NCBI GenBank assembly: GCA_947591475.1
Contig: CANQDE010000001.1
Location: forward strand, 548,200 to 612,199
Source of the DNA: an uncultured Alistipes sp.
Lineage (GTDB): Bacteria; Bacteroidota; Bacteroidia; Bacteroidales; Rikenellaceae
Length of the DNA stretch: 64,000 bases
Reading direction: 5' to 3'
Below, one piece after another: positions 27,902 through 36,411 of the stretch. Both the position numbers and the translations under genes were made by a program. The notes under the pieces were generated by a model. That model worked only from the letters and a program-made list of their open reading frames with translations. It ran no database searches and had not been told where the DNA came from. Numbering within the stretch: the stretch's first letter is position 1; each line of letters begins with the position of its first letter.

Positions 27902-29353
27902 ATGCGCCATTTGTTCTTATTCCTGTTGACCGCTGCATTCGTTTTCGGATGCACGCCCTCTCCGGACGAACCGGTCGATCCGAATGTTCCGGAAAATCCG
28001 GCACCCCAAGAACCGGCACCGGAGGAACCGGAAGCCCCCGATCCGGAGGAACCCGACAATCCGGAGCAACCGGCTCCGGACGAACCGCCCCCCGACAAAC
28101 CGTCTATCGAAAAACCGTCGGAGCCGGTGCTGGTCGCCCGATTCGATGCGACGGAGTGTGCGCCGAACGAGACGGTCGCAGGCCTGCTGGTCATTTCGCA
28201 GAAAGAGGCGGGCATCGGCCATGCCCTTGCGACGACCCTGCTGACCGGCGCAGCGCGTATCGCGATCGATGGCGTGCTCGTTCCTACGCGCGGCGAATGG
28301 ATCGTCGTGCAATCCGATACGCTCCATGTATCGGTAACGCCCGACGAAGAAGGAGAGGTGCGCATCGGATTCCAAGTCCGCACGCAGGTCGGCGAGGTGT
28401 GCAGCAATCGCTGCGAAGCGGTCGTAACGGCCGAATTTCCGCCCGAGTTGACGGCAGAGGCGGAATGCGAAGCGCAGCTCGTGAATCCGCACTCGGACGA
28501 AACCGTACCCGTGCACCTGACGATCGACTATCCGAAGTATGCGGGCGAATACACGATCCGGCCTTCGGTCATTCAAGGCAAAGGAACCTTCCTTTATCAA
28601 GGAGAAGCGGTAGGAGAGGACGGCATTGCGACGGAGGAAGAACGGGTAACGATCGAATACCGACCCGCCGCCCTCGGAGAACAGCTCCTTGCCTTCGATA
28701 TACAGGCCGGAGAAGCCGCGAAGCAAGTGTGCGCCTACGTCGAAGTCGCTAAACGCCTCACGGTGAAATGCGCCGCGTCGAACGGCATTACGATTACCGG
28801 AGAGGGGGAATATGCAACCGAAGGCGAGTGCGCTATCCTCGAACTGCGCAACGATCCGGGCTACAACTTCGAAGCGTCCGGCTGGTACGATGCGGCGGGC
28901 AACCGGCTCTCGACGGGAAACCGCTGCGAGTTGGTCGTAACCTACGAGACGGCACCGGACATCGTACTGGAGCTGAAAAAGCGCCGAGTTCGTCTGACCC
29001 TGACGTCGTCCTATCGCAAGCCGTACAACTATCCCGTAGCGAACGCAAGCGGCCGAATCACCGGCTGGAAAACAGTCTACGACTATCGGCGGAATTTGCA
29101 ATCCGACTACCGGCTGTCGGACGAAATCCGCCTCTATTACGAAAAGTACCGCTGGACGCTGACCGTTCCGCCGACTGAACAGAAAGCATGGACAGTCGAA
29201 TCGGCGACCGGCTATTTCTGGCGCATCGACGATGATTTTACGATCTACCTGCGACGATCCGATAATCCGCAACTGCGGTTCGACCCTACGGAGCATGCCG
29301 CTGAATCCGAGACGACCCGCTATATCTTTCCGAATGAAATCGAAATTCAATAA
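27902..29353 (+). CDS. Ig-like (TraQ/DUF3872-like) lipoprotein 4 with Pro/Glu linker
   Basis: The 483-residue lipoprotein (AAFVFGCTPS) carries, right after the lipid cysteine, a linker of about 50 residues made of EPE/PDEP/PEQP units, an extended stalk typical of surface proteins. Then come the beta units (ECEAQLVNPHSDETVPVHLTID..., PAALGEQLLAFDIQAGE) and the C-terminal module with GYNFEASGWYDAAGN and YIFPNEIEIQ, parallel to gene 3. The stalk suggests that the module is held away from the membrane. Confidence 0.72.
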   Translation: MRHLFLFLLTAAFVFGCTPSPDEPVDPNVPENPAPQEPAPEEPEAPDPEEPDNPEQPAPDEPPPDKPSIEKPSEPVLVARFDATECAPNETVAGLLVISQKEAGIGHALATTLLTGAARIAIDGVLVPTRGEWIVVQSDTLHVSVTPDEEGEVRIGFQVRTQVGEVCSNRCEAVVTAEFPPELTAEAECEAQLVNPHSDETVPVHLTIDYPKYAGEYTIRPSVIQGKGTFLYQGEAVGEDGIATEEERVTIEYRPAALGEQLLAFDIQAGEAAKQVCAYVEVAKRLTVKCAASNGITITGEGEYATEGECAILELRNDPGYNFEASGWYDAAGNRLSTGNRCELVVTYETAPDIVLELKKRRVRLTLTSSYRKPYNYPVANASGRITGWKTVYDYRRNLQSDYRLSDEIRLYYEKYRWTLTVPPTEQKAWTVESATGYFWRIDDDFTIYLRRSDNPQLRFDPTEHAAESETTRYIFPNEIEIQ

Positions 29354-29359
29354 TCCGCT

Positions 29360-30229
29360 ATGAAAAACACGAAACGTCTATTCCTGCCCCTCTTGTTCGG
29401 GCTGTTCTGCGTCGGCTGCGAAGTGGACGACGAGGTAACCGTTACCGTCAAACACAAAGCCGCAGTCTATCTGAAATACCGCTACGACAATGGCGAAACG
29501 TCCACGCTGGACGACATCCGCTCGATGCGCCTTTTCATTTACGACGATGCGGGCCGTCTCTATCGCGACACGCTGCTGCCGCTGCACACCGTCTTGGGAG
29601 ACGGCCCCGTCATGCAAACCTATCTCACGCGCGGACGCTACACCTTCGTTAGCTGGGCCAATATCGGCGATTCGACCGCGGTCGAAGAACGGCATCTCGA
29701 TGAAGCGGCGCTCGGGCTGCATCCGACCGGAGCAGATCAGCTGCTCTATGGCCGATTCGAAACTGCCGTCGTGAAGGGCGATTCGCTCCGATTCGATATC
29801 GATCTTTTCAAATCGGTCTTCAAAATCAATGTACTGGTAACCGGTCTGGAAAAAGTGCCGCATCCGGAAAGCCACTACTTCGCCATCGACAACCGCGAAG
29901 CCCTGGATTTCTTCAACCGTCCCTCCGGCGCGATGAAACGCTATCGTCCGGAATTGGCCTACGACAATGGCCGGCTGTCGGGCTCGTTCTACACGCCCTA
30001 TTTCACCGACCGCGACGATCTGGTGCTGGGCATCTACTGCGACCATCCGGAAAGCCAGTACGTCCGTCTGTGCGAAACGACGATCCGCGATTTCGCCTCG
30101 ATCGTCGAAGGAGCTGCGGGACACGATGTGGAAATCGATGTCCGAATCGCCGTCGATGATGCGGGCGTCAAGATCGTCGTCTCGGATTGGCGCGGCGTCA
30201 TCGTTCAGGAAGAACACCTCGGAAACTGA
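29360..30229 (+). CDS. FimB/Mfa2-family fimbrial anchor
   Basis: The 289-residue lipoprotein (LFGLFCVGCE) has the FimB/Mfa2 hallmarks: VYLKYRYD, SMRLFIYDDAGRLYRDT, RGRYTFVSWANIGDSTAV in the N-terminal domain, and DLFKSVFKINVLVTGLEKV at the start of the second. In the Porphyromonas FimA/Mfa1 systems this protein anchors the pilus in the outer membrane and limits its length. It directly precedes the fimbrillin gene, as in those systems. Confidence 0.88.
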   Translation: MKNTKRLFLPLLFGLFCVGCEVDDEVTVTVKHKAAVYLKYRYDNGETSTLDDIRSMRLFIYDDAGRLYRDTLLPLHTVLGDGPVMQTYLTRGRYTFVSWANIGDSTAVEERHLDEAALGLHPTGADQLLYGRFETAVVKGDSLRFDIDLFKSVFKINVLVTGLEKVPHPESHYFAIDNREALDFFNRPSGAMKRYRPELAYDNGRLSGSFYTPYFTDRDDLVLGIYCDHPESQYVRLCETTIRDFASIVEGAAGHDVEIDVRIAVDDAGVKIVVSDWRGVIVQEEHLGN

Positions 30230-30264
30230 TACCGATAACACCCTATAATTTATTATTATCTATT

Positions 30265-31299
30265 ATGAAAAAGCATCTTTATTCCTGCGCTGCACTGTTT
30301 GCAGCAGCCATGATCGTTTCGTGCGCCGACGAACCGACCGAACCCGTTCCTGCTGTACCGGCAGACGAACGACAGGGCATCGCCCTCTATTTCGAAACAG
30401 GCGCCCGCGCAACCGGAACCCGAGCCTTCGGCGCAGGCACGACCGAATCCTGGGAGAAGGCCGTGAACACGGCTACCGTATTCGTATTCGGCCCCGATGG
30501 GAACATCCGATTCCGCCGCGACCTCTCGGCCAAGGAGATCGCCGATGCCCCGACGACGCCCGTATCGCTCATCGTGCCCGATGTACGGGAAGGCGAAACC
30601 TGCGATTTCGTGGTCGTCGCCAATCGCACGGTACCGAAAAGCGTTGTATCGGTCGATCGCCTGCTGGCGGAACTGGATGAGAACGTAGCAGCCTACAACG
30701 GCACCTTCGCCGATGTAACGTCGAAATCCGTCCGTCCGGAAGGCTTCGTCATGAGCGGCCGGACGCAACAACGCATTACCAGGGGCACGACGAACGTAGG
30801 CATCGAACTGGCCCGCACGGTAGCCAAAATCGAAGTCTTTCTCACGACGACCGACGCCTTCCGTGCCAAGTACGGAGACGAGACCATCACGATCGACCGC
30901 ATCACGCTCACGCGCGGAGCCCAAGCATCCTATCTGATGGATCGCTCGGCGACGAACTATGCCGATGGCGGCCAGAACTTCACGTCCGTACAGGAATCCT
31001 CCGCCGGCCGGAACCTCTTCTACCTCTTCGAAAAGGCCGGAGCCGTCGAAGGCAGCCGCGTCCTGCTGACCGTCGATGCGACCTATGACATCGACGGCTC
31101 CGCCTCGACGACCGACGATCGGGTACCCGTAGTCTATGAAGTCGAACTGACCGGAACGGGCGACGGCCGCATCCTGCGAAATGGAGCCTACTACGTCAAC
31201 GCCTCGATCAACGGCCTGACCGGCTCCGACATCTTAGTGAAAATCGACGTCGCAGACTGGGAAACCCTCGCGACCCAACACGTCGATGTGGGCCGATAA
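30265..31299 (+). CDS. FimA/Mfa1-type major fimbrillin
   Basis: The 344-residue lipoprotein precursor (MIVSCADEP) has the fimbrillin layout: an N-terminal beta domain (VNTATVFVFGPDGNIRF, REGETCDFVVVANRTVPK) and a second domain starting at IELARTVAKIEVFLTT. It ends with ADWETLATQHVDV, a C-terminal strand able to act as donor strand. I chose ATG 30265, since only there does a signal peptide follow. In type V pili the subunit is secreted as a lipoprotein, cut by an Arg-gingipain-like protease and polymerised on the surface. GARATGTRAFG supplies arginines at a suitable place (about residues 45-55). Confidence 0.85.
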   Translation: MKKHLYSCAALFAAAMIVSCADEPTEPVPAVPADERQGIALYFETGARATGTRAFGAGTTESWEKAVNTATVFVFGPDGNIRFRRDLSAKEIADAPTTPVSLIVPDVREGETCDFVVVANRTVPKSVVSVDRLLAELDENVAAYNGTFADVTSKSVRPEGFVMSGRTQQRITRGTTNVGIELARTVAKIEVFLTTTDAFRAKYGDETITIDRITLTRGAQASYLMDRSATNYADGGQNFTSVQESSAGRNLFYLFEKAGAVEGSRVLLTVDATYDIDGSASTTDDRVPVVYEVELTGTGDGRILRNGAYYVNASINGLTGSDILVKIDVADWETLATQHVDVGR

Positions 31300-31309
31300 C
31301 CGCAGACGG

Positions 31310-31391
31310 ATCGCCGTAGCTCAATCGGCAGAGCGCGTATCCGGCCCCATAGCCGCATACGAGGCTGCGGGTTCGAATCCCGCCGGCGATG
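31310..31391 (+). tRNA. tRNA-like gene with enlarged anticodon arm
   Basis: An 82-base cloverleaf with perfect acceptor stem ATCGCCG/CGGCGAT, U8, D-arm GCTC-AATCGGCA-GAGC, a 5-base variable loop (AGGCT) and T-arm GCGGG-TTCGAAT-CCCGC. The anticodon stem CGTAT/ATACG encloses 16 bases instead of 7. These can extend the arm with a C-C mismatch and a second stem CGGC/GCCG around the loop CCCATA, which contains CAT. It lies in the gap between the fimbrillin and tip genes, co-oriented with them. It could be an unusual tRNA, a decoy or a decayed gene. The amino-acid identity is undetermined. Confidence 0.75.
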
Positions 31392-31431
31392 CGTGAACGA
31401 CGTACCGAACAATCCCCGAAAAACGATCATC

Positions 31432-33852
31432 ATGAAAAACTTACGCATTATCCCCCTGCTCGTCCTGCTGGCGCTGACCGGATGCGGGCAGGACGACCTG
31501 CCGGAACCCGAAACGGGACACGTCCATCTGACGCTGAACCTGCAACCGCAGCAACCGACTGCGGTAACGCGCAGCGTCGATGAAAACATCCTCACGGATG
31601 CCAATCTGTTCGTTTATCGTCAAGGCGAGAGCGAACCTTTCGCCCACCTCTATACGGACAACACCTATTTCGTCGTCGACATCGTACCGGACGTTTACAC
31701 GTTCTACGTCGTCGGCAATATCCATCGCGACATGGGGCCGCTGACGCGCCGGTCGCTCGTCGATTTTACGGACTATGCCCTCGACCAGGGCGGAACCCTC
31801 GTCATGGCGGGCCGGACGACCGAAAACATCGACTTCTCGACCTATCTGCTCGAACTCCGCCTCTATCGCAAGGCGGCCCGCATCGCCTACAACATCGAGG
31901 TCGCCCAACCGGCCGTCGAGATGGGAATCACCCTCCTGTCAGCGCAGTTGTGCAATCTGCCCGATCGAGCCCCGCTCTATGAACCGGAAGGCTCGGGAAC
32001 GGAGGGAACGAGCTACCATGCCGGCGAAGAACAGGCAGCGGAGGCGGGAGCCATAACGCTGACCGGAAGCGAATACATGTTCCCGAACTGCCGAGGCGAG
32101 GTGCCGAGCATCGCGACGCAAGACCAGAAAAACCGAGCGAATGCGCCGGCGAACGCATCGTATCTGCGCATCCGAGCGCAAAAAGCAGGCGCAGCGCTGG
32201 AATACATCATCTTTCTGGGTGCGAACAATACGACGGATTTCAATGTCCGTCAGAACGAAGCCCACACCTACGACGTAACCATCTGGAGCGATACGCGCAC
32301 GGACACCCGCATTACCCGCTATCAGCTGGAATGCGATGACCGTTGGCCCGCAGGCCGGTATCTCGGAGTGTCGGACAAAGGCGAGCTGACCTATGTCGCA
32401 GAGAACACGACGGATCATACGCTGACAGGCCGTCTGACGGTACGGCAAGGAGATGCCGAAGCGCTGACGATCAAGGCAGCCGGAGCGAGCGGCGAAAGTC
32501 ATGCGCCGTATGAATTTCCGGTGGCGGCGAACGGCAGTTTGGAACTGTCCTACACACCCACGTTGATCCGTGAAGGGAAGAACTCCCGATTAGAATATGT
32601 GCTGGAACTTGCGGACGAGACGGGCCGAAGTGTAGTTTATCCATTCGTACATGAGTTCGCGAACCGTGTGGATGTCTATAATCCGACGGGCACGAGCATC
32701 GACCAGATAACGGTCGGCGGAGCTCTCGGCCAGACGCGGACGACGAACAAGGTGGAAGCCTGGTGCTATGAGGGAGGCTGCGAGCTGACCATCGCGGGCG
32801 AACGTTTCGAAGGCTGGTATGCCGATGCGGATTTCGTGCAGAAGCTCTCGGCAGACCGGACGTTCCGCTATGTGCCGACGGCGGCGGAAAGCCGAGTCTA
32901 TGCGAAGTTCAAGCTGCCGGAGACGACCATCCGAAGCAACGAGACGGCCAAGAACTCGACCTACATGAACAACGTGAACACGGTCGAGTTGACCGTAGAG
33001 GACTACACGGGGCCGGTAACAGTGCGAGCGGTATGCGAGAGCGGAGGCCTGTTTACTTCGGGAGCCACGCAGGAGGTAACGGTAGAGGCGGGCCGGACGA
33101 TAACGCTGCCGTCGCCGATCGTATTCGTCCCGACAGAGGTGGGAGAGGTGTCGTACGCAATCGAAGTTTATCTGCCGGACGGAACCCGCATCGGAAAGAC
33201 GGAAGTGGTGAACACCATCGCAGCGACGAGGCTGGTGCCGGTCATCCGAATCTACTACGCGAATCCCATATGGCAGGGCTCCTATTTCTTTACGGGCAGC
33301 GGAGGTGCTACCAACTGGTACGGTTCGACCCGTGTCTGTGCGGATGTATCGTTCACACCGGCACTCGACTATCCGACACCTTTGGGTGCCAGTCGGATGG
33401 TCGAAATCCGACTCTTCCCGCACGAGACGCGCACCATGACCGTCGTGCTGGAAAATCGAGGAGGAGCGGGTTGGCAATGCGTAGAAGAAGAGATCAGCTA
33501 TGAATCCTCACCCACATGGGAATCGTTCGTTGTCGCCTATCCAGAAGCGCCGGCGACCACCCACACCGAAGTGCTGGCCCAAGTAACGGATCAATCGGGA
33601 GAAGGAGAGCTTTTCGCACCTTACAGCGAACATGCCGATCATCTCATCTATCCGGGCCCGTGGGATGAAGAACCCGAAATCCACCCCGAGTTCAAAATGC
33701 TCGATAGGCCCTTTACCTATTACAGTTTCGGAAACCAAATATACGAAAAGGACGTTAGTATAACATCTCTGTATTCCGGTTCTGATCTGCAAATAGAAAC
33801 AGATTTCGAACATATTGAAATAATCGACGAACTGGCTAACTACTGGAAATAA
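31432..33852 (+). CDS. large fimbrial tip-like lipoprotein (DUF4906-like)
   Basis: The 806-residue protein starts at ATG 31432, where a lipoprotein signal (LLALTGCGQ) begins; the longer frame from GTG 31393 has no signal. The N-terminal 300 residues are fimbrillin-like (DANLFVYRQGESEPF, TFYVVGNIHRDMG, LYRKAARIAYNIEV). Further beta domains follow, with no close family recognised. Size and position after the fimbrillin suggest the tip or accessory adhesin of the pilus. Codons for LIREGKN (32563-32582) contain the 20-base motif. A terminator follows directly. Confidence 0.75.
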   Translation: MKNLRIIPLLVLLALTGCGQDDLPEPETGHVHLTLNLQPQQPTAVTRSVDENILTDANLFVYRQGESEPFAHLYTDNTYFVVDIVPDVYTFYVVGNIHRDMGPLTRRSLVDFTDYALDQGGTLVMAGRTTENIDFSTYLLELRLYRKAARIAYNIEVAQPAVEMGITLLSAQLCNLPDRAPLYEPEGSGTEGTSYHAGEEQAAEAGAITLTGSEYMFPNCRGEVPSIATQDQKNRANAPANASYLRIRAQKAGAALEYIIFLGANNTTDFNVRQNEAHTYDVTIWSDTRTDTRITRYQLECDDRWPAGRYLGVSDKGELTYVAENTTDHTLTGRLTVRQGDAEALTIKAAGASGESHAPYEFPVAANGSLELSYTPTLIREGKNSRLEYVLELADETGRSVVYPFVHEFANRVDVYNPTGTSIDQITVGGALGQTRTTNKVEAWCYEGGCELTIAGERFEGWYADADFVQKLSADRTFRYVPTAAESRVYAKFKLPETTIRSNETAKNSTYMNNVNTVELTVEDYTGPVTVRAVCESGGLFTSGATQEVTVEAGRTITLPSPIVFVPTEVGEVSYAIEVYLPDGTRIGKTEVVNTIAATRLVPVIRIYYANPIWQGSYFFTGSGGATNWYGSTRVCADVSFTPALDYPTPLGASRMVEIRLFPHETRTMTVVLENRGGAGWQCVEEEISYESSPTWESFVVAYPEAPATTHTEVLAQVTDQSGEGELFAPYSEHADHLIYPGPWDEEPEIHPEFKMLDRPFTYYSFGNQIYEKDVSITSLYSGSDLQIETDFEHIEIIDELANYWK
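32563..32582 (+). repeat. 20-base motif, copy 2, inside the tip gene
   Basis: TTGATCCGTGAAGGGAAGAA within the coding frame (Leu-Ile-Arg-Glu-Gly-Lys-Asn). Confidence 0.75.
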
Positions 33853-33859
33853 ACAAAGA

Positions 33860-33892
33860 GGCCCCGAGATTGATTCTCGGGGCCTTGCTTTT
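33860..33892 (+). terminator. terminator of the fimbrial operon
   Basis: Perfect stem GGCCCCGAGA/TCTCGGGGCC followed by TTGCTTTT, 7 bases after the stop codon of the tip gene. Confidence 0.88.
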
Positions 33893-33909
33893 GCATCCGA
33901 ACGATCGGA

Positions 33910-34773
33910 TCACTTCCGGTTCCGCCACAGATAATAATCGCCCGTTACGGACGAAACGACTTTACCTTGTGCGTCGGTCTCGATAACGACATCCCGACAA
34001 CGGTCGCAAGCATCACAAAATACTAACGTCAAAGTAATAGGGCCGGTAGCTCTGTAACTATACCACCCTTCATCATGCTGATCATCCTCATACCAACTCC
34101 TCACTACCACAGGAGAAGAACAATCGCCCCATCTATCCCAGGTAATCGGATAAAACGCATCCTTTTCCATCGTAATGTCTTCCTTATCCTGCATGATGGT
34201 AACGTAATCGGGATGTTCGCCGGTCTTGCCCTGAACCGAACCCAGACCGACCCGATATTCGTAACCGGTTTCGGCCTTCCGGAAATTATAAACATAATAT
34301 CCGATCTCATCCTGATATACATCCGGATTGAACTCTTTGCTGGCATCCTCCGCCACGGTCAACACCTGACGCGAAGTCGCGATCTTCGCAACGCCGTTCT
34401 GGGTGTAATTGGCCGTGAAGGTTACGGTATGGCTGCCGGTCGAGAGCGGAATATAACGGAATTCCGTCGTAGCGACACCGTTGGCGAACTTGACCTCGAT
34501 CGGCTCACCGGCATAAATCTTCTCGCTGTCGAAGGAGGTGAAACCGTCCATGCTGACGATACCCAATGCGCCTTCCTCGGTCGTGAACGTAACGGTCGGA
34601 GCCGCATCGCACGCAACCGAGAACCGCACGGGAATACGATCCGTACAAGCCACCTTCGACGATGCCTGCACTTGGAACTGTGCTTCCGAACCACCGCCCT
34701 CGTCGTCCTTCGAACAACCGCAGAACGCAACCGCCGCCACAGCGGCCACCAAAATATAAAACTGATTCTTCAT
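33910..34773 (-). CDS. hypothetical lipoprotein
   Basis: The 287-residue lipoprotein (VAAVAFCGCS) begins with three hydrophobic residues blocks and a Gly/Ser linker (SKDDEGGGSEAQ). The central region (TVTFTTEEGALGIVSMDGFTSFDSEKIYAGEPIEVKFANGVATTEFRYIPLSTGSHTVTF) resembles the beta units of the Ig-like lipoproteins upstream. The C-terminal part has Cys-rich LVFCDACDRCRDVVIETD. It converges with the tip gene and probably belongs functionally to the surface structure. Family not identified. Confidence 0.7.
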   Translation of the reverse strand: MKNQFYILVAAVAAVAFCGCSKDDEGGGSEAQFQVQASSKVACTDRIPVRFSVACDAAPTVTFTTEEGALGIVSMDGFTSFDSEKIYAGEPIEVKFANGVATTEFRYIPLSTGSHTVTFTANYTQNGVAKIATSRQVLTVAEDASKEFNPDVYQDEIGYYVYNFRKAETGYEYRVGLGSVQGKTGEHPDYVTIMQDKEDITMEKDAFYPITWDRWGDCSSPVVVRSWYEDDQHDEGWYSYRATGPITLTLVFCDACDRCRDVVIETDAQGKVVSSVTGDYYLWRNRK

Positions 34774-34805
34774 GATGCTGAATGTTTATTTTCTTAATCT
34801 TAAAG

Positions 34806-35150
34806 TTAATAATTTTTTTGATTGGTAAAGTCTATCAATGCTTGTTTTATCACCGAATTGATAGATGTGCCGGATTCTCCGGCCATAGCCGCCAACGCAC
34901 CGTGAACTTCACTCGGAATACGAATGTTAAGTGTTCCGCTAAATGGTTTTTCAGGTTCAACATTGCGTTCGGAACATTGCAATAAATAATGATCCACACC
35001 TGCATGAAAATCTCGACGCAGTTCATCTACCGTATTTCCTTCGTATGTAATCGCCGTTTTATGCAATCCGAGCACTTTCCCGAAAAGGCAATTATCTTCA
35101 TCGCTGAACTCCACACTACCGATATATCCTCTGTACTTCATCGTTCCCAT
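34806..35150 (-). CDS. hicB: HicB-family antitoxin
   Basis: The 114-residue protein has an N-terminal partial RNase H-like HicB fold (MKYRGYIGSVEFSDEDNCLFGKVLGLHKTAITYEGNTVDELRRDFHAGVDHYL) and a C-terminal ribbon-helix-helix (SGTLNIRIPSEVHGALAAMAGESGTSINSVIKQALIDF). It neutralises the HicA mRNA interferase and represses the operon. It starts 2 bases after the hicA stop; a second Met at 35141 is also possible. Confidence 0.9.
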   Translation of the reverse strand: MGTMKYRGYIGSVEFSDEDNCLFGKVLGLHKTAITYEGNTVDELRRDFHAGVDHYLLQCSERNVEPEKPFSGTLNIRIPSEVHGALAAMAGESGTSINSVIKQALIDFTNQKNY

Positions 35151-35152
35151 AA

Positions 35153-35416
35153 CTACTCCTCCAATAATTTGTTATTCGTAAGATATTCCAATACTTGTTT
35201 CATTACATACGATTTGATAATGCTTCCGGGATGCGGTCGATGCAGTCCGTAAGACAAACCTCGTTCTGCATTGTAAAACTCGATACGTGAGCCGGATGTC
35301 GCCCCTTTTTCGCCCAATGTAAATCCAAAAATCCCAAACAGACGAACCATTTCATCGAAAGTGAAATCTTTGGGTCGTTTCAAAAAACGAGCGATCAATT
35401 TATCTTTTGTTCCCAT
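35153..35416 (-). CDS. hicA: HicA-family mRNA interferase toxin
   Basis: The 87-residue protein has the dsRBD-like HicA fold with the catalytic-type segment LHRPHPGSIIKSYVMKQVLEYL and a GSRIEFYN strand. In the family the conserved His degrades mRNA in a ribosome-independent way. Toxin before antitoxin is the usual hicAB order. The pair probably stabilises the ICE. Confidence 0.88.
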   Translation of the reverse strand: MGTKDKLIARFLKRPKDFTFDEMVRLFGIFGFTLGEKGATSGSRIEFYNAERGLSYGLHRPHPGSIIKSYVMKQVLEYLTNNKLLEE

Positions 35417-35503
35417 ACGATACCGAACAATAACTATGCAAATGTAACTATTTTCTGGTTACAATGCGTGAAACATATAATTTTTTCTTCTGTTTACGCA
35501 ACG

Positions 35504-35827
35504 TTATTCACCGCTTTCCGCCGATGAAACTTCGGATGGCTTCATCTCTTTGAACGCCCGATAAAGACGTTCGAGAGCAACCAGGTGAATGTTTAATTCT
35601 GAACCTCCGATGGTTATTTCTTCCGGCCGGAGCAATAACACCTGCGTGTATGCGAAATAGGCAGAGAGAAGAGTTTCGGCCAGATCGTTCGGAGTGAATG
35701 ATTCACCGTCCAGCAATTCGAACAAAGGCCGGAAATCGAGCTGCTGCGACTGAATCTTGGCCGCGACATCGGCAGCCATGCGGAAGGTAACCGGTACGGA
35801 ACCGGAAGAAATGGGTTGATTTTTCAT
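35504..35827 (-). CDS. hypothetical protein
   Basis: The 107-residue, mostly helical protein (MKNQPISSGSVPVTFRMAADVAAKIQSQQLDFRPLFELLDGES...) has no recognisable motif. The first half could be a small DNA-binding or adaptor region. The inverted-repeat element 35872-36005 lies just upstream and probably contains its control region. Confidence 0.55.
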   Translation of the reverse strand: MKNQPISSGSVPVTFRMAADVAAKIQSQQLDFRPLFELLDGESFTPNDLAETLLSAYFAYTQVLLLRPEEITIGGSELNIHLVALERLYRAFKEMKPSEVSSAESGE

Positions 35828-35871
35828 ACGAAGTATAGCATTTACAAAAAAAACGAACGGGCACTACCTGC

Positions 35872-36005
35872 TGCTATACTTCTATCAAGAGGTCGGCTTG
35901 CCATTACAGCTTCGCCACAGGGTACCCATTCGTCTGTTCATTTATCTGCACAAAAAAAGCACCATAACGGTGCACTCTCTGCGCACCTCTTGATTTAGTA
36001 TAGCA
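35872..36005. repeat. 134-bp element with terminal inverted repeats
   Basis: The ends TGCTATAC...ATCAAGAGGT (35872-35893) and its inverted match ACCTCTTGAT...GTATAGCA (35985-36005) differ by a few central bases. A third GTATAGCA lies at 35833-35840. An internal hairpin GCACC/GGTGC is at 35959-35973. It may be an operator region, a MITE-like insertion or an origin part; no target duplication is seen. Confidence 0.5.
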
Positions 36006-36022
36006 ATGCAAATATAAGAAAG

Positions 36023-36076
36023 AATTTCGGATATTACAAAATAATATGATAATATAATATTACGATATTATTTTCG
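36023..36076. repeat. 54-bp AT-rich direct repeat, copy 1
   Basis: Identical to 36355-36408. It includes the last codons of the small membrane protein gene and an ATAATATGATAATATAATAT palindromic core. Confidence 0.8.
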
Positions 36077-36298
36077 TTTCCCCAAAAAACTAATAAGGCC
36101 AACGGCAATACAACCTATTCCAATACCTATTGCTAATGGTGGAGCAATCATACCACCAAATACCACACCGGCTTTTGCTACCGTTGTACAAGCACAAATT
36201 CCTTTAGCGACAACAGATGCTTTTCCAAATACTCCAACCGCCACAAGGCCAGCTCCAAGTTGTGTAGCCTTTTCTTCTGTAAAATCATGATGTTCCAT
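36068..36298 (-). CDS. small glycine-rich membrane protein
   Basis: The 76-residue protein MEHHDFTEEKATQLGAGLVA... has two hydrophobic, glycine-rich segments (about 15-45 and 47-72) and ends in KRK. The charged N-terminus and GxG-rich helices recall bacteriocin-like or holin-like peptides, but no family is certain. The gene sits exactly between two identical 54-bp repeats, as if inserted with one repeat copy. Confidence 0.55.
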   Translation of the reverse strand: MEHHDFTEEKATQLGAGLVAVGVFGKASVVAKGICACTTVAKAGVVFGGMIAPPLAIGIGIGCIAVGLISFLGKRK

Positions 36299-36354
36299 AT
36301 CTATATATTATTTTATTTAATAAGAACGACTTATTTTATTCTAAAAATAAACAA

Positions 36355-36408
36355 AATTTCGGATATTACAAAATAATATGATAATATAATATTACGATAT
36401 TATTTTCG
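36355..36408. repeat. 54-bp AT-rich direct repeat, copy 2
   Basis: Second copy of 36023-36076, 332 bp to the right, directly before the 30-residue frame at 36412. Confidence 0.8.
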
Positions 36409-36411
36409 GCC

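Noticed and set aside
27917..29350. 477-residue minus-strand frame opposite the fourth Ig-like lipoprotein
   Set aside because: Antisense of a coherent lipoprotein gene; rich in Arg/Phe/Asp as typical for shadow frames.
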